Shown: positions 35,923 to 50,049, numbered from the stretch's first letter. The stretch is 64,000 nucleotides of DNA from Hyphomicrobiales bacterium (GCA_028290285.1 JAQGKD010000008.1:124001-188000), one strand, 5' to 3'. Numbers and translations: made by a program. Notes: generated by a model not told the origin, from the sequence alone.

Positions 35923-36139
35923 GGAAGGACCTCCCCTGGAATGCGAGCTTTTGCCCTGTCTTGATGGGCGTGATTGTCGTCCTCGCCACCCCCCGAGTAA
36001 ACCCCGCAACCGCCCCGGACCAGCAAAGGCCGTGGTAAATGATTCGGAAACGAGTCAAGGTTAATGTGCATTCAAAGGCGCCATGCGGTCAGGCATCCCC
36101 TGCCCGGGGTGGGCGGTCCTGGCTCCGATCGCTTCGGGG

Positions 36140-37447
36140 ATGATGATGAAAGACAGAAAACGGCCTCGTATCACTGTCGCTCCGCTGCGTCCGATCGGCC
36201 GGCGCGTGACGCACTTCCTGCCCGGCCAGATCCTGCGCACCGCCGTCCTCTTCGGCCTGTTCTGCATCGCTTTCCTGATGGCCGCAGTCAGCAACCCGGG
36301 CCACGCAAAGGCCGCGAGCAACGACGACGCCTTCCGTAGTTTCGTCGCTGCACTCTGGCCGGACGCCCAGCGCATGGGTGTTTCCCGCGCGACCTTTGAC
36401 GCAGCCTTAGCAGGTGTAAAGCCCGACCCTTCCCTGCTTCACGTCAGCGGGAAGCAGGCCGAATTCGTCAAGCCAATCTGGCAATATCTGTCGGCGAGCG
36501 TGTCATCAGCACGTGTCGCCCGCGGCCGCGCCCGTGGTGCGGAGTTCGAACAGACGCTCGCGAAGGTCGAGGCACGCTACGGCGTCGATCGATATGTGAT
36601 CCTTGCTGTCTGGGGCATGGAAACGAACTATGGCGCCTATAGCGGCAAGAGCAGCATCATCCGCTCGCTCGCCACACTCGCCCAGGCCGGATACCGGGGC
36701 ACGTTCTTTCGCGACGAATTGCTGGTGGCCCTCAAGATCCTGGACGAAGGGCACATCGACAGCGCCGGAATGCTCGGCTCCTGGGCCGGCGCCATGGGCC
36801 AGACCCAGTTCATGCCGTCCAGCTTCATGAAATATGCGGTCGACTGGGACGGCGACGGCCACAAGAACATCTGGACCAGCGTCCCCGACGCACTTGCCTC
36901 GACCGCCTATTATCTCGCCGAACACGGCTGGATCAAAGGCTGGACCTGGGGCTACGAAGTCGTCCTGCCGCCGAACTTCTCCCTCACCGCCTTCGAGCCG
37001 CAGGATTTTCGCCCCTTCTCGCAATGGGCGTCTGCGGGCCTGACACGGACCGATGGCGAAAGCATGCCTCGCGTGGGTGAGGGTGCGCTGCTGCTGCCCG
37101 CCGGCCGGAATGGTCCGGCGCTTCTGGTGACGCGCAATTTCCAGGCGATCAAATCCTACAATACCTCGACCGCCTACGCGCTCGGCGTCGCGCTACTCTC
37201 GGATCAACTTGCAGGCGCGAGCGGCTTGCGGACGCCGTGGCCGGTCAACGAGCGGACGCTGGACGCGAAGCAGTCGCTCGAAATGCAGAAGCATCTCGTG
37301 CGCTTCGGCTACAGGATCGGCGACCTTGACGGAAAGATCGGCGAGAAGGCCCAGACGGCGATCCGCCACTACCAGCGTCAGGCCGGGCTCGAGCCGGATG
37401 GTTTTCCGAACTTGCCATTGCTGGAGAGGATGCGCAAACGTCCTTGA
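36140..37447 (+). CDS. Lytic murein transglycosylase, MltB type
   Basis: This protein of about 435 residues starts at one of three consecutive ATG codons (36140-36148) after CTTCGGGG. It has a membrane helix/signal anchor (TAVLFGLFCIAFLMAAVSN), then the SLT_2 domain (about 60-350). The catalytic Glu lies in VWGMETNYGAYSG, and the GSWAGAMGQTQFMPSSF block and NIWTSVPDALASTAYYL are family hallmarks. A C-terminal peptidoglycan-binding domain follows (MQKHLVRFGYRIGDLDGKIGEKAQTAI). It cleaves the glycan strand in the periplasm. It leads a block of peptidoglycan-related genes and the next gene begins 16 bases downstream. Confidence 0.92.
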   Translation: MMMKDRKRPRITVAPLRPIGRRVTHFLPGQILRTAVLFGLFCIAFLMAAVSNPGHAKAASNDDAFRSFVAALWPDAQRMGVSRATFDAALAGVKPDPSLLHVSGKQAEFVKPIWQYLSASVSSARVARGRARGAEFEQTLAKVEARYGVDRYVILAVWGMETNYGAYSGKSSIIRSLATLAQAGYRGTFFRDELLVALKILDEGHIDSAGMLGSWAGAMGQTQFMPSSFMKYAVDWDGDGHKNIWTSVPDALASTAYYLAEHGWIKGWTWGYEVVLPPNFSLTAFEPQDFRPFSQWASAGLTRTDGESMPRVGEGALLLPAGRNGPALLVTRNFQAIKSYNTSTAYALGVALLSDQLAGASGLRTPWPVNERTLDAKQSLEMQKHLVRFGYRIGDLDGKIGEKAQTAIRHYQRQAGLEPDGFPNLPLLERMRKRP

Positions 37448-37463
37448 GGCGTTATAAGGGGGT

Positions 37464-38771
37464 ATGCGGACGCTTCACCCTCGCCTCGCAGGCCTTCCCG
37501 GCGCGCTCAGACTTGCTGCCCTCGGCCTTGCTGTCCTCCTGACCTGCGGAGCCCCCGTCAGGGCCCAGGTCGATGACAGTGCGGCGAGCTACTGGACTCT
37601 GGAAAAGCAGCGCACGGAGCGTCTCCGCGCTGTGCCGGTCCTGCCGCGCCTGCAGCAGCGGCCAACCCATTTGATCCGGCGTGCGGCGCCCGTGCGCGGC
37701 TATGTCCCGCCCGGCGTTGCGGCGCCAGAGGATGCCTCGCCTCCGAAGGACTCAGGCGCGGTTGCTCCCGAAACACCCGTCGAGGCTGACGCTTCCAAGC
37801 CCGACACGCAGCCCGCGAACCCGCAGGCCCCCGCGAAACCCGAGAACAAGGCCGTCATCGCCGTGCTCGGCGATAGCTTGGGGCAATTGCTGGCCCAGGG
37901 GCTGACAGACGCATTCGCCGACCGGCCGGATGTGACACTGCTGCGCCGGGCCAAGGAGAACAGCGGTCTCGCCCGTGACGATTATTTCGACTGGCCCAAG
38001 GCCGCGCGCGACCTGCTCGACGGCAAGGAAAAGATCGATCTGGCCATCATGCTTGTCGGGTCGAACGACCGCCAGCAAATGCGCGAGGGCACGAACACCT
38101 TCGACCCGCGCACTCCCAAATGGTCGGAGCTCTACACGGCCCGGGTAAAGGCGCTGACGGGTCTGTTTCGCGAGAAGAAAGTGCCGCTGATCTGGGTTGG
38201 CCTGCCGATCATGAACAATGAGCGCCTGTCCGCCGACATGCTGGACTTCAACGAGATCTATAAGGCCGCCGTCGCGGAAGCCGGTGGGACCTATGTCGAC
38301 GTCTGGGAGGCCTTCGCCGACGATCGCGGCCAGTTCTCGTCCTATGGTCCCGACGTCAACGGCCAGATGGTACGTCTGCGCGCAAGCGACGGCGTTCACT
38401 TCACGAAGGCCGGCGCGCGCAAACTGGCGCATTTCGTCGAGGGCGATATTCGACGCATTCTCGAGAAGACGAAGCCCGCACTGGATCCCGCGGCCGTGGC
38501 TGCCGTCGGCGGCGCCGCCGTGGAGATCCCCGCCCTGGCACCACTTCCCAAGGTCCCCGTCGTCGCGCCTGTCGTGAGACCGGCGGCAGGCGCGGTCGTT
38601 CCTTTGACCGCGCCGCCCGTCTCCCCCGGCGGACGTTTGCTGACGTCCGCCCGGCAACCTGCGCGTATCGCCGATCCGGACGCCGCCCTGGTTGTGGACC
38701 AAGGCCTCGTCCAGGGACGACCCCAGGAAGCGCGTCCCGGACGGGCGGACGATTTCTCCTGGCCCCGCTGA
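37464..38771 (+). CDS. SGNH hydrolase, DUF459 family
   Basis: This 435-residue exported protein has a signal peptide (LAALGLAVLLTCGAPVRAQ), a Pro/Ala-rich spacer (75-125) and an SGNH hydrolase domain (128-315). The catalytic elements are Ser138 in VLGDSLGQ, the GSND block (LVGSNDRQQ) and Asp/His in SDGVHFTKAG. A Pro/Ala/Val-rich tail follows. DUF459 enzymes are related to peptidoglycan or polysaccharide O-acetyl-esterases, which suits its place just after the transglycosylase and before two L,D-transpeptidases. The substrate is inferred from context only. Confidence 0.85.
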   Translation: MRTLHPRLAGLPGALRLAALGLAVLLTCGAPVRAQVDDSAASYWTLEKQRTERLRAVPVLPRLQQRPTHLIRRAAPVRGYVPPGVAAPEDASPPKDSGAVAPETPVEADASKPDTQPANPQAPAKPENKAVIAVLGDSLGQLLAQGLTDAFADRPDVTLLRRAKENSGLARDDYFDWPKAARDLLDGKEKIDLAIMLVGSNDRQQMREGTNTFDPRTPKWSELYTARVKALTGLFREKKVPLIWVGLPIMNNERLSADMLDFNEIYKAAVAEAGGTYVDVWEAFADDRGQFSSYGPDVNGQMVRLRASDGVHFTKAGARKLAHFVEGDIRRILEKTKPALDPAAVAAVGGAAVEIPALAPLPKVPVVAPVVRPAAGAVVPLTAPPVSPGGRLLTSARQPARIADPDAALVVDQGLVQGRPQEARPGRADDFSWPR

Positions 38772-38921
38772 CGTCGATCGGTTTGGGCACAAAGTTTGGT
38801 CCGCCATTAACCTTCGATCCTCGGAACGATGAACTCACGACATCTCGATGGAACAAAGCGCACAGCGTAACTGTTCCGGAAAAGACAGTATCGTGACCTT
38901 CGACGCCAAGAGGATACGAAG

Positions 38922-39530
38922 ATGAACCGGAACCTGCCCCTTCTGCTAGCCACCACCGCGGCCCTTTTCTGCGCCGCGCCTGCCGCGCAGGCCTTCGAGA
39001 ACATGCGCTACAATCAGGGACCGGCGGGAGCCTACCAGCAGGCATCCCTGGCAGATCAGGGCATCGGACGGGAATATCCGACCTCGACACGCGCTCTGGT
39101 GAACGATCCGACAGAACAGGCGCCCGGCACGATCACGATCGACACCAAGAATCGCTACCTCTATCTCTCGCTCGATAACGGCCAGGCCATTCGCTACGAC
39201 GTCGGCGTCGGTCGCGAAGGCTTCGACTGGAAGGGCCGCGCCAAGATCGGCCGCAAGGCCGAATGGCCGTCCTGGACGCCGCCGGCCGAGATGCTGAAGC
39301 GCCGCCCCGACCTTCCGCGGTTCATGAAGGGCGGCATCGAAAACCCGCTCGGCGCCCGCGCCATGTATCTCTACGCAGGCGGCCACGACACGCTTTATCG
39401 AATCCACGGGACCAGCGAGCCCTGGACGATTGGCGAGGCTGTCTCGTCGGGCTGCATCCGCATGCTCAACGACGACGTCGTCGATCTCTACAGCCGGGCG
39501 CGCGTCGGATCGGCCGTGCAGGTTCTTTGA
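38922..39530 (+). CDS. L,D-transpeptidase (YkuD domain), first copy
   Basis: This is a 202-residue exported enzyme with a signal peptide (LLLATTAALFCAAPAAQA). The YkuD domain spans about 68-202 with catalytic His162 (IHGTSEPWTIG) and Cys178 in SSGCIRMLNDD. Preceding conserved blocks are VGVGREGFDWKG and WPSWTPPAEM. It cross-links peptidoglycan stem peptides 3-3 or attaches proteins to the wall, in the periplasm. ATG 38922 follows AGAGGATACGAAG. The next gene is a close paralogue, indicating a tandem duplication. Confidence 0.92.
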   Translation: MNRNLPLLLATTAALFCAAPAAQAFENMRYNQGPAGAYQQASLADQGIGREYPTSTRALVNDPTEQAPGTITIDTKNRYLYLSLDNGQAIRYDVGVGREGFDWKGRAKIGRKAEWPSWTPPAEMLKRRPDLPRFMKGGIENPLGARAMYLYAGGHDTLYRIHGTSEPWTIGEAVSSGCIRMLNDDVVDLYSRARVGSAVQVL

Positions 39531-39598
39531 CACGGCTGCCGTCCGTAGCTGGATAATCGTTGGAATGCGTAAGTGTAATTTTCCAAGGAGGAGTGGCA

Positions 39599-40303
39599 AT
39601 GTCTGATTGTCGGCGTCATGCCTTCCGTGCGGGCCGCGCACGGCTGATCGGGACCATGTTGATGGCGCTGGGCGCGGGACTGCTGACATACGGCGGTGCG
39701 GCGAAAGCGCAGGGCTTGCCGCCCGGCGCTTATGCCGACCCGCGCGGCCCCTATCTGGACCAGCCCCTCGGCATGCCCATCCAGCGCGGCGGATATTACG
39801 CCTCTGACCCCTACGCGCCCGACGATGGATACGCGCCGCAGCGGAGCTACCCCTCGGCGACACGCCACGTTGTCCAGGCGCCCATGCGCCAGCCCAGGGG
39901 CACGCTGGTTGTCGATACCGGCCGTCGTAACCTTTATCTGATGCTCGGCGACGGAACGGCGATGGCCTATGGCATCGGCGTCGGACGCCAGGGTTTCCTC
40001 TGGAAGGGCCATGCCCGTGTCGGCCGAAAAGCACAATGGCCAGGCTGGACTCCGCCCGGCGCGATGCTGCGCCGCCGCCCAGACCTGCCGCGCCACATGG
40101 AAGGTGGCATCAACAATCCGCTCGGAGCCCGCGCGCTCTACCTCTATCAGGGCAGCAAGGATACGCTCTTCCGCATCCACGGCACCAACGAACCCTGGAC
40201 CATCGGACAGGCCGTCTCGTCGGGCTGCATCCGCATGCTCAACAACGACGTCGTCGATCTGTTCAGCCGCGTACCGGTCGGCGCCCGCGTCGTGGTGATC
40301 TGA
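39599..40303 (+). CDS. L,D-transpeptidase (YkuD domain), second copy
   Basis: This 234-residue paralogue of the preceding gene has a signal anchor (LIGTMLMALGAGLLTYGGAAKAQ), a Tyr/Pro/Asp-rich spacer (40-90) that the first copy lacks, and the same catalytic set: His194 (IHGTNEPWTIG) and Cys210 (SSGCIRMLNND). WKGHARVGRKAQWPGWTPP parallels the first copy. ATG 39599 has a very strong AAGGAGGAG site. A strong terminator lies 5 bases after the stop. Confidence 0.92.
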   Translation: MSDCRRHAFRAGRARLIGTMLMALGAGLLTYGGAAKAQGLPPGAYADPRGPYLDQPLGMPIQRGGYYASDPYAPDDGYAPQRSYPSATRHVVQAPMRQPRGTLVVDTGRRNLYLMLGDGTAMAYGIGVGRQGFLWKGHARVGRKAQWPGWTPPGAMLRRRPDLPRHMEGGINNPLGARALYLYQGSKDTLFRIHGTNEPWTIGQAVSSGCIRMLNNDVVDLFSRVPVGARVVVI

Positions 40304-40307
40304 AACA

Positions 40308-40338
40308 AAAAACCGCGGGTGTGAGCCCGCGGTTTTTC
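40308..40338. terminator. Bidirectional Rho-independent terminator
   Basis: The perfect stem AAAACCGCGGG / CCCGCGGTTTT with a TGTGAG loop lies between the convergent second L,D-transpeptidase gene and gltD. It has a T run on both strands, so it can end both transcripts. Confidence 0.9.
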
Positions 40339-40357
40339 GATATTGAGCTCCGAACAC

Positions 40358-41773
40358 TCAGCGCGGCAGGACAGTCGATCCCATCAGGAACTTGTCGACC
40401 GAATGCGCGGCCTGACGGCCCTCCCGAATGGCCCAGACGACGAGCGACTGGCCACGGCGCATGTCACCGCAGGCAAAGACCTTCTCGCGCGAGGACTTGT
40501 AGGCCAGCGTGTCGGCAAGGACATTGCCGCGCGCATCGAACTTGACGTCGAGCCCCTGCAGCAATCCGTCGTGAACCGGCGCGACGAAGCCCATGGCGAG
40601 CAGCACGAGATCGGCCTTGAGGTCGAACTCCGTCCCGGGGATCGCCTGGAACTTGCCGTCGACCCGCACGCAGCGCAACGTCTTCACGGCGCCGTCGCCC
40701 AGGAACTCCACCGTATTCACGGCGAAGTCGCGCTCCGCGCCCTCTTCATGGCTGGATGACGTGCGCAGCTTCAGCGGCCATTCCGGCCAGGTGAGAAGCT
40801 TGTTCTCCTTCTCCGGCGGCTTCGGCATGATTTCGAGCTGCGTAACCGACAGCGCGCCCTGACGCACTGACGTGCCGATGCAATCCGAGCCCGTGTCGCC
40901 ACCGCCGATCACGATGACATGCTTGCCGGACGCGAGGATGGGCGCGTTGGTCTGCACCGGCTCCTTGCCCACGCGGCGGTTCTGCTGCGGCAGGTAGTCC
41001 ATGGAGAAATGCACGCCCTGGAGATCGCGGCCGGGGATCGGCAGGTCGCGCGGCTTTTCGGAGCCGCCCGCGAGCACGATCGCATCGTATTCGGCCAGCA
41101 GCGCGTCATGCGTCAGGTCGACACCGACATGCACGTTGCAATGGAACGTGACACCCTCGCCTTCCATCTGCTTCACGCGACGATCGATGAGGTGCTTTTC
41201 CATCTTGAAGTCGGGAATGCCATAGCGAAGCAGGCCACCCGGCCGCCCGTTCTTCTCGTAGACATGCACATCGTGGCCCGAACGCCCGAGCTGCTGGGCA
41301 GCGGCGAGGCCGGCCGGACCCGACCCGATGACGGCGATCTTCTTGCCGGTCTTCTTGGTCGGCGCCTCGGACGGTAGCCACCCCTCGGCCCATGCGCGAT
41401 CCACGATCGCGCATTCGATCGTCTTGATCGTCACGGGAGCGTCGGAGAGGTTCAGCGTACAAGACGCTTCGCAGGGCGCCGGGCAGACGCGGCCCGTGAA
41501 CTCCGGGAAGTTGTTCGTCGAGTGCAGGTTGCGCGACGCCTCTTCCCAGTTGTTGTGATAGACGAGATCGTTCCAGTCCGGGATCTGGTTGTTAACCGGA
41601 CAGCCGTTGTGACAATAGGGAATGCCGCAATTCATGCAGCGCGCGGCCTGGTCGCGCGTCGTCTCTTCCGAAAGCGGAAGAACGAATTCCTTGTAGTGCC
41701 GGATGCGATCGGACGCCGGCGCGTAACGCCGGTCGCGACGATCGATCTCGAGAAATCCGGTTACCTTACCCAT
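40358..41773 (-). CDS. gltD: Glutamate synthase small subunit
   Basis: This 471-residue beta subunit of NADPH-dependent glutamate synthase passes electrons from NADPH through FAD and Fe-S clusters to GltB. The N-terminal cluster region has [14 protein letters not shown] and [14 protein letters not shown]-binding [24 protein letters not shown] and NADPH-binding [17 protein letters not shown] motifs follow, and [20 protein letters not shown] is near the C-terminus. ATG 41773 follows GGGGAGTGATCCG, a ribosome site embedded in the last codons of gltB; 4 bases separate the genes. The operon is gltBD for ammonium assimilation. Confidence 0.96.
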   Translation of the reverse strand: MGKVTGFLEIDRRDRRYAPASDRIRHYKEFVLPLSEETTRDQAARCMNCGIPYCHNGCPVNNQIPDWNDLVYHNNWEEASRNLHSTNNFPEFTGRVCPAPCEASCTLNLSDAPVTIKTIECAIVDRAWAEGWLPSEAPTKKTGKKIAVIGSGPAGLAAAQQLGRSGHDVHVYEKNGRPGGLLRYGIPDFKMEKHLIDRRVKQMEGEGVTFHCNVHVGVDLTHDALLAEYDAIVLAGGSEKPRDLPIPGRDLQGVHFSMDYLPQQNRRVGKEPVQTNAPILASGKHVIVIGGGDTGSDCIGTSVRQGALSVTQLEIMPKPPEKENKLLTWPEWPLKLRTSSSHEEGAERDFAVNTVEFLGDGAVKTLRCVRVDGKFQAIPGTEFDLKADLVLLAMGFVAPVHDGLLQGLDVKFDARGNVLADTLAYKSSREKVFACGDMRRGQSLVVWAIREGRQAAHSVDKFLMGSTVLPR

Positions 41774-41777
41774 CGGA

Positions 41778-46448
<4,671 letters not shown>

Positions 46449-46903
46449 GTCTGAAACTCCGGAAATCGCGGAAAGGCCCGTGGCGGACGCGGCCGTGCGT
46501 TTCGACGCACCGGCTCCGTCGGTGATCTTCCGCCCTGCACTGTCATCGCTCGTGAACCCGCTCATCGCCTCGCTCCAGATCGTTGACACGATCACACATT
46601 CGCACGACACCCGTGCACGAATACATGCCGTCGCTTGGGTCTTCCGTCCGCGGCAGCCGGCTCGTTCACAGAGCTCCGCGCGCGTGCGCTCGAAACAAAG
46701 CCCGGTATCGAGCCTGTCCGCGCAAATGGTCAGTAAAGCTGTCCTATTGACGGCGCGCGAACATGCCAGAATTATGGCAGGCGCACAAGCAATGAAAAGC
46801 TTGTTTTGAAGCGCGACCTGAGCGAACGGGCGTGGCCTCCTGCCGCACCGCCAACGAGGCTCCACTTACCCTTTCGCACCAACCCTGAAAACGAGCAAGC
46901 CCG
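46449..46903. other. Divergent regulatory region, gltB and threonine aldolase
   Basis: 455 bases separate the divergent genes. A palindrome lies at 46764-46779, overlapping a CATAAT hexamer on the gltB strand. This would give gltB an untranslated leader of about 310 bases. No gene or riboswitch was recognised in the leader. Confidence 0.4.
46764..46779. promoter_or_regulatory. Palindrome upstream of gltB
   Basis: TGCCAGAATTATGGCA is an inverted repeat with TGCCA/TGGCA arms around a central AATT. On the gltB strand it contains CATAAT, a plausible -10 element. Position and symmetry suggest an operator at the gltBD promoter. The regulator (for example an Lrp- or LysR-type protein) cannot be named. 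Confidence 0.4.
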
Positions 46904-47971
46904 ATGGATTTCGCCAGTGACAATGCGGGAGGCGCAAGCCCGAAAATCCTCGAGGCGATCGTGGCTGCCAACAGCGGTTTCACGCCCGCCTACGGAGCGG
47001 ATGACTTCAGCCGCGACGCCGCCGCGCGCCTGTCGGCAACCTTCGAGCGCGACTGCGCGGTCTTCCTCGTAACGACCGGCACGGCTGCCAATGCTCTCGC
47101 ACTCGCCGCGCTCGCACCGCCGTGGGGTGCGATCTTCTGCCATGAGGACGCGCATATCAGCGACGACGAATGCGGCGCGCCGGAATTTTACACCAACGGG
47201 GCGAAACTCGTCGGCCTGCATGGCTCCCACGGCAAGATCACGCCGGCCTCGCTTTCCGATGCGCTCGATCTCTATCCGCGCGGCCTCGTCAAGCAGGTCC
47301 AGCCCGCCGCCCTGTCGATCTCGCAGGCCACCGAATGCGGCACGCTCTACTCACTGGCCGAGATTGCCGACCTCGCCGATCTCGCTCATGGCGCGGGACT
47401 AGGCGTCCACATGGACGGCGCGCGGTTCGCCAATGCGCTGGAGACCTTGGGCTGCACGCCCGCCGAGGCAAGCTGGAAGGCTGGTATCGATATTCTCTCA
47501 TTCGGCGCCACCAAGAACGGCGCACTGGCCTGCGAGGCGGTGATCGTCTTCGATCCCGAGCGCGCAGCGGACCTCCCCTTCCGTCGCAAGCGCGGCGGCC
47601 ACACCCTGTCCAAAGGCCGGTTTCTCGGCGCCCAGATGCAGGCCTATCTCGAAGCCGATCACTGGCGCGAACTCGCCCGCGACGCCAACCAGATGGCCGC
47701 GCGCCTCGCCGATGGACTCACCGCCATTCCGGGCATCCGCGCCCCTTGGCCGCGTCAGGTCAACGAGGTCTTCGTGGTACTGCCAGGCGTGATCGACCGC
47801 GCGCTTCGCCGCGCCGGTGCTCGCTATTACGATTGGGGCACGCGAGGCCTGACCGCGATGCAGGCGCCCGGCGCAGACGAAAGCTTCGTGCGGCTCGTGA
47901 CCTCCTTCGCCACCACGCGCGAGCAGGTCGACGCCTTCCTGCGCATCGCCCGCAGCGCGGCGGGCGGCTGA
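46904..47971 (+). CDS. Threonine aldolase family PLP enzyme
   Basis: This is a 355-residue fold-type I PLP enzyme of the beta-eliminating-lyase/low-specificity L-threonine aldolase family, cleaving threonine to glycine and acetaldehyde. Blocks: MDFASDNAGGASPKILEAI, YGADDFSRDAAARL, the cofactor-binding VTTGTAANALALAAL, VHMDGARFANAL, and the PLP Lys204 in SFGATKNGALACEAV. The ribosome site is weak, so the start at 46904 rests on the family N-terminus. It is transcribed away from gltB and is probably monocistronic. Confidence 0.87.
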   Translation: MDFASDNAGGASPKILEAIVAANSGFTPAYGADDFSRDAAARLSATFERDCAVFLVTTGTAANALALAALAPPWGAIFCHEDAHISDDECGAPEFYTNGAKLVGLHGSHGKITPASLSDALDLYPRGLVKQVQPAALSISQATECGTLYSLAEIADLADLAHGAGLGVHMDGARFANALETLGCTPAEASWKAGIDILSFGATKNGALACEAVIVFDPERAADLPFRRKRGGHTLSKGRFLGAQMQAYLEADHWRELARDANQMAARLADGLTAIPGIRAPWPRQVNEVFVVLPGVIDRALRRAGARYYDWGTRGLTAMQAPGADESFVRLVTSFATTREQVDAFLRIARSAAGG

Positions 47972-48061
47972 ACCTCGGTCACGCCAGAAAGACGTCTCAA
48001 GCTCGCCGCAATCTCTGCGCAAACCACGCGCCATGCTCACGATCTGAATCAGGAGGTGGCT

Positions 48062-49030
48062 ATGGCTGATGACGTGTCGTTCAACGCGCGGACTCGTTCT
48101 ATTGCGTGGCGCAGCTCGATCGCCGGTCTCGCTGCCCTGGCCGCGGGCCTGCTGGCAGGCGGTTCCGCGCAGGCGCAGGTCTACGGCTTCTTCGACACCT
48201 GGCACAGCCGCTGGGGCGCGGACGAGGCGCCGCCGCCGGTCGTGCGCGAGACCGCGCCGCTGCGCCGCGCCGACATCAACGCCATGCTGGGCAATCGCGG
48301 CTATCAGGTCCAGCGGCCGATCGAGCGCAACGGCGATGTCTTCATCGCAGACACGATCGATCCGCGCGGGCGCTCGCTGCGCGTCGTGGTCGATGCCTAT
48401 GACGGCTCGATTCTCGAGCGCTTTCCCGGCGCCCTGCCGCGCCCCTCCGTCGGATTGCGCGATGAAGATCCTCGCGACGAGCCGAGCTATCGCCCGACCG
48501 CGCGTGGCGAGCGCTTCCTCGATCAGGACCGTTTCGACAATGCCGATCGCTTCGACGAACAGCGCGCCGTGCGTGAACGCGTCGCGAGGCCCAGCACGCA
48601 GGATCTCGACCAGCGCTACATCCAGCGCCTGCCCGAGCCTGTGGACGCGAATGGCGAGCCCCGCGTCATCCGGGGCGTAGGCCCGCAGAGCGCGCGCCCA
48701 GCTACGCCGCCCAAGGCTGCGAGCAACACGACGGACCAGACGCGCAAGACGGTTGCACGCACCGGCAAGGTGGAAACGCCTGCGCCGCGTCCCGCCACAC
48801 GCCCTGCAGCTGAACCAAAGCCCCTCGCCTCGGAGGCGAGCAAGCCGCCCGTGCAGCCGCCCGTGGCCGTGGCGCCCGCCGCATCCGCGCCGCAGACCGC
48901 CGCAGCCGCGCCGCGCGTCATCCCGCTCTACAAGGCACCACCGGATGTGTCGCCCGAGGCCGCCAGGGCTGAGGCGCCCAAGGTCATCCCCGCCCCTGTT
49001 GAGGCTCCTGCCGCGCCTTCAGGAGATTGA
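48062..49030 (+). CDS. Exported Pro/Ala-rich hypothetical protein
   Basis: This 322-residue protein starts at ATG 48062 with an AGGAGG site 6 bases before it; GTG 48056 lies inside the site. It has a signal peptide ending near GGSAQAQ (about residue 38), a short folded part (50-115, ADINAMLGNRGYQVQRPIERNGDVFIADTIDPRGRSLRVVVDAYDG) that resembles the small PepSY-like/BON-like exported modules of alphaproteobacteria, and then a long disordered Pro/Ala/Arg/Lys tail (150-322). Probably periplasmic or wall-associated. Family not recognised with certainty. A terminator follows at 49052. Confidence 0.7.
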   Translation: MADDVSFNARTRSIAWRSSIAGLAALAAGLLAGGSAQAQVYGFFDTWHSRWGADEAPPPVVRETAPLRRADINAMLGNRGYQVQRPIERNGDVFIADTIDPRGRSLRVVVDAYDGSILERFPGALPRPSVGLRDEDPRDEPSYRPTARGERFLDQDRFDNADRFDEQRAVRERVARPSTQDLDQRYIQRLPEPVDANGEPRVIRGVGPQSARPATPPKAASNTTDQTRKTVARTGKVETPAPRPATRPAAEPKPLASEASKPPVQPPVAVAPAASAPQTAAAAPRVIPLYKAPPDVSPEAARAEAPKVIPAPVEAPAAPSGD

Positions 49031-49051
49031 GGCCGCGCAGATCCGATCGAC

Positions 49052-49077
49052 AAAAAGGGCGCCGCGAGGCGCCCTTT
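49052..49077. terminator. Bidirectional Rho-independent terminator
   Basis: AAAGGGCGCC-GCGA-GGCGCCCTTT forms a 10-bp stem between two convergent genes. On the minus strand it is followed by further T residues, ending the hsp20 transcript. On the plus strand it ends the hypothetical gene. Confidence 0.88.
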
Positions 49078-49101
49078 CCGTTGAGAGGCGGCAAACGGCG
49101 A

Positions 49102-49566
49102 TCAGGCGGCGCGCTGCGCCTCCACCAGTTTGGTGTCCCCGATGGGAATGCGGCGGGGCTTGGCGGCTTCGGGGATCTCGCGGACGAGATCGACGTGAAG
49201 CAGGCCATTCTCCAACGACGCACCGGTGACGGAGACATGATCGGCCAGCTGGAAGCGCCGCTCGAAAGCGCGCGCGGCGATGCCCTGATAAAGCACCTCA
49301 GCCGGGCGCTTTTCCTCGGCCGTGGCCTTGGGCTCCTTGCTGCCGCGAATGAGGAGCGAGTTCTCACGAGTCTCGATGGTCAGGTCGGCCTCGGCAAAGC
49401 CTGCGACAGCCACGGAGATGCGATAAGCATTCTCGCCCGTGCGCTCGATGTTATAGGGCGGGTAGGCATTGGCCACCTCCACGCCAGCAGCCTGGTCGAG
49501 CAGCGAGAACATCCGGTCGAAACCGACGGTGGACCGGTAGAGCGGCGAAAGATCGAAGTGACGCAT
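49102..49566 (-). CDS. Small heat-shock protein, Hsp20/IbpA family
   Basis: This is a 154-residue ATP-independent holdase. The N-terminus MRHFDLSPLYRSTVGFDRMFSLLDQA is typical of class A rhizobial Hsps (IbpA-like). The alpha-crystallin domain covers about 35-130, with YPPYNIERTGENAYRISVAVAGF at its start, the ENSLLIRG strand and the A-x-x-x-N-G-L motif as ASLENGLLHVDL. ATG 49566 follows TCAGGAGGATATGTC. ROSE-type thermometers are common before such genes in rhizobia; I could not confirm one, but the AGGAGG site lies 6-12 bases before ATG and could be masked. Confidence 0.92.
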   Translation of the reverse strand: MRHFDLSPLYRSTVGFDRMFSLLDQAAGVEVANAYPPYNIERTGENAYRISVAVAGFAEADLTIETRENSLLIRGSKEPKATAEEKRPAEVLYQGIAARAFERRFQLADHVSVTGASLENGLLHVDLVREIPEAAKPRRIPIGDTKLVEAQRAA

Positions 49567-49690
49567 GACATATCCTCCTGAAGAAGCGACATGTGGCCAA
49601 CCCCGGCCCCTCATACGGGCGGGGCGCCGACGGTATGCACGTCCTCTAAGGCCCGTGCACCTCTTCAGGTAGTGAGCTGTTTTCAGGCGT

Positions 49691-50035
49691 TCAAGAGGTT
49701 GGCATGACGCATTTTTTCGGCGCCGCCCGGGTCATCTCCACAATCCAGTCGAGATAGGGCGCAGACCCCGCCGCCACGTCCACCCGCAGGATTTCGGGCA
49801 CGTCGTAGGCGTGGACGGCACGAATGGCGGCTTCGAGATCCGCGTAGTCGGCGAGCTTCGCCTTGATGACCAGCATGTCCTCGGCCTCGTCGCGCAGGAC
49901 GCCCTGCCATACGTAATGGCTGCGGATGGGCGTGACATGAACGCAGGCCGCGAGCTGCTGCGAAAGCACAGCCTCGATGATCGCTTTCACGTTGTCGCCG
50001 CGTGTCGTCGTCGTCACCATGCAGAAGCCGCTCAT
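49691..50035 (-). CDS. cutA: CutA1 divalent-cation tolerance protein
   Basis: This 114-residue protein is a trimeric ferredoxin-like-fold protein of the CutA1 family. The order MVTTTTRGDNVKAIIEAVLSQQLAACVHVTPIRSHYVWQG and EDMLVIKAKLADYADLEAAIRAVHAYDVPEILRVDVAAGSAPYLDWI follows the family closely, including the AACV and YDVPEI signatures. ATG 50035 is 14 bases after the hemH stop, with GGGGG between, so it is probably co-transcribed with hemH. Its role in metal tolerance remains uncertain in the family. Confidence 0.92.
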   Translation of the reverse strand: MSGFCMVTTTTRGDNVKAIIEAVLSQQLAACVHVTPIRSHYVWQGVLRDEAEDMLVIKAKLADYADLEAAIRAVHAYDVPEILRVDVAAGSAPYLDWIVEMTRAAPKKCVMPTS

Positions 50036-50049
50036 CCGCTCATCCCCCG

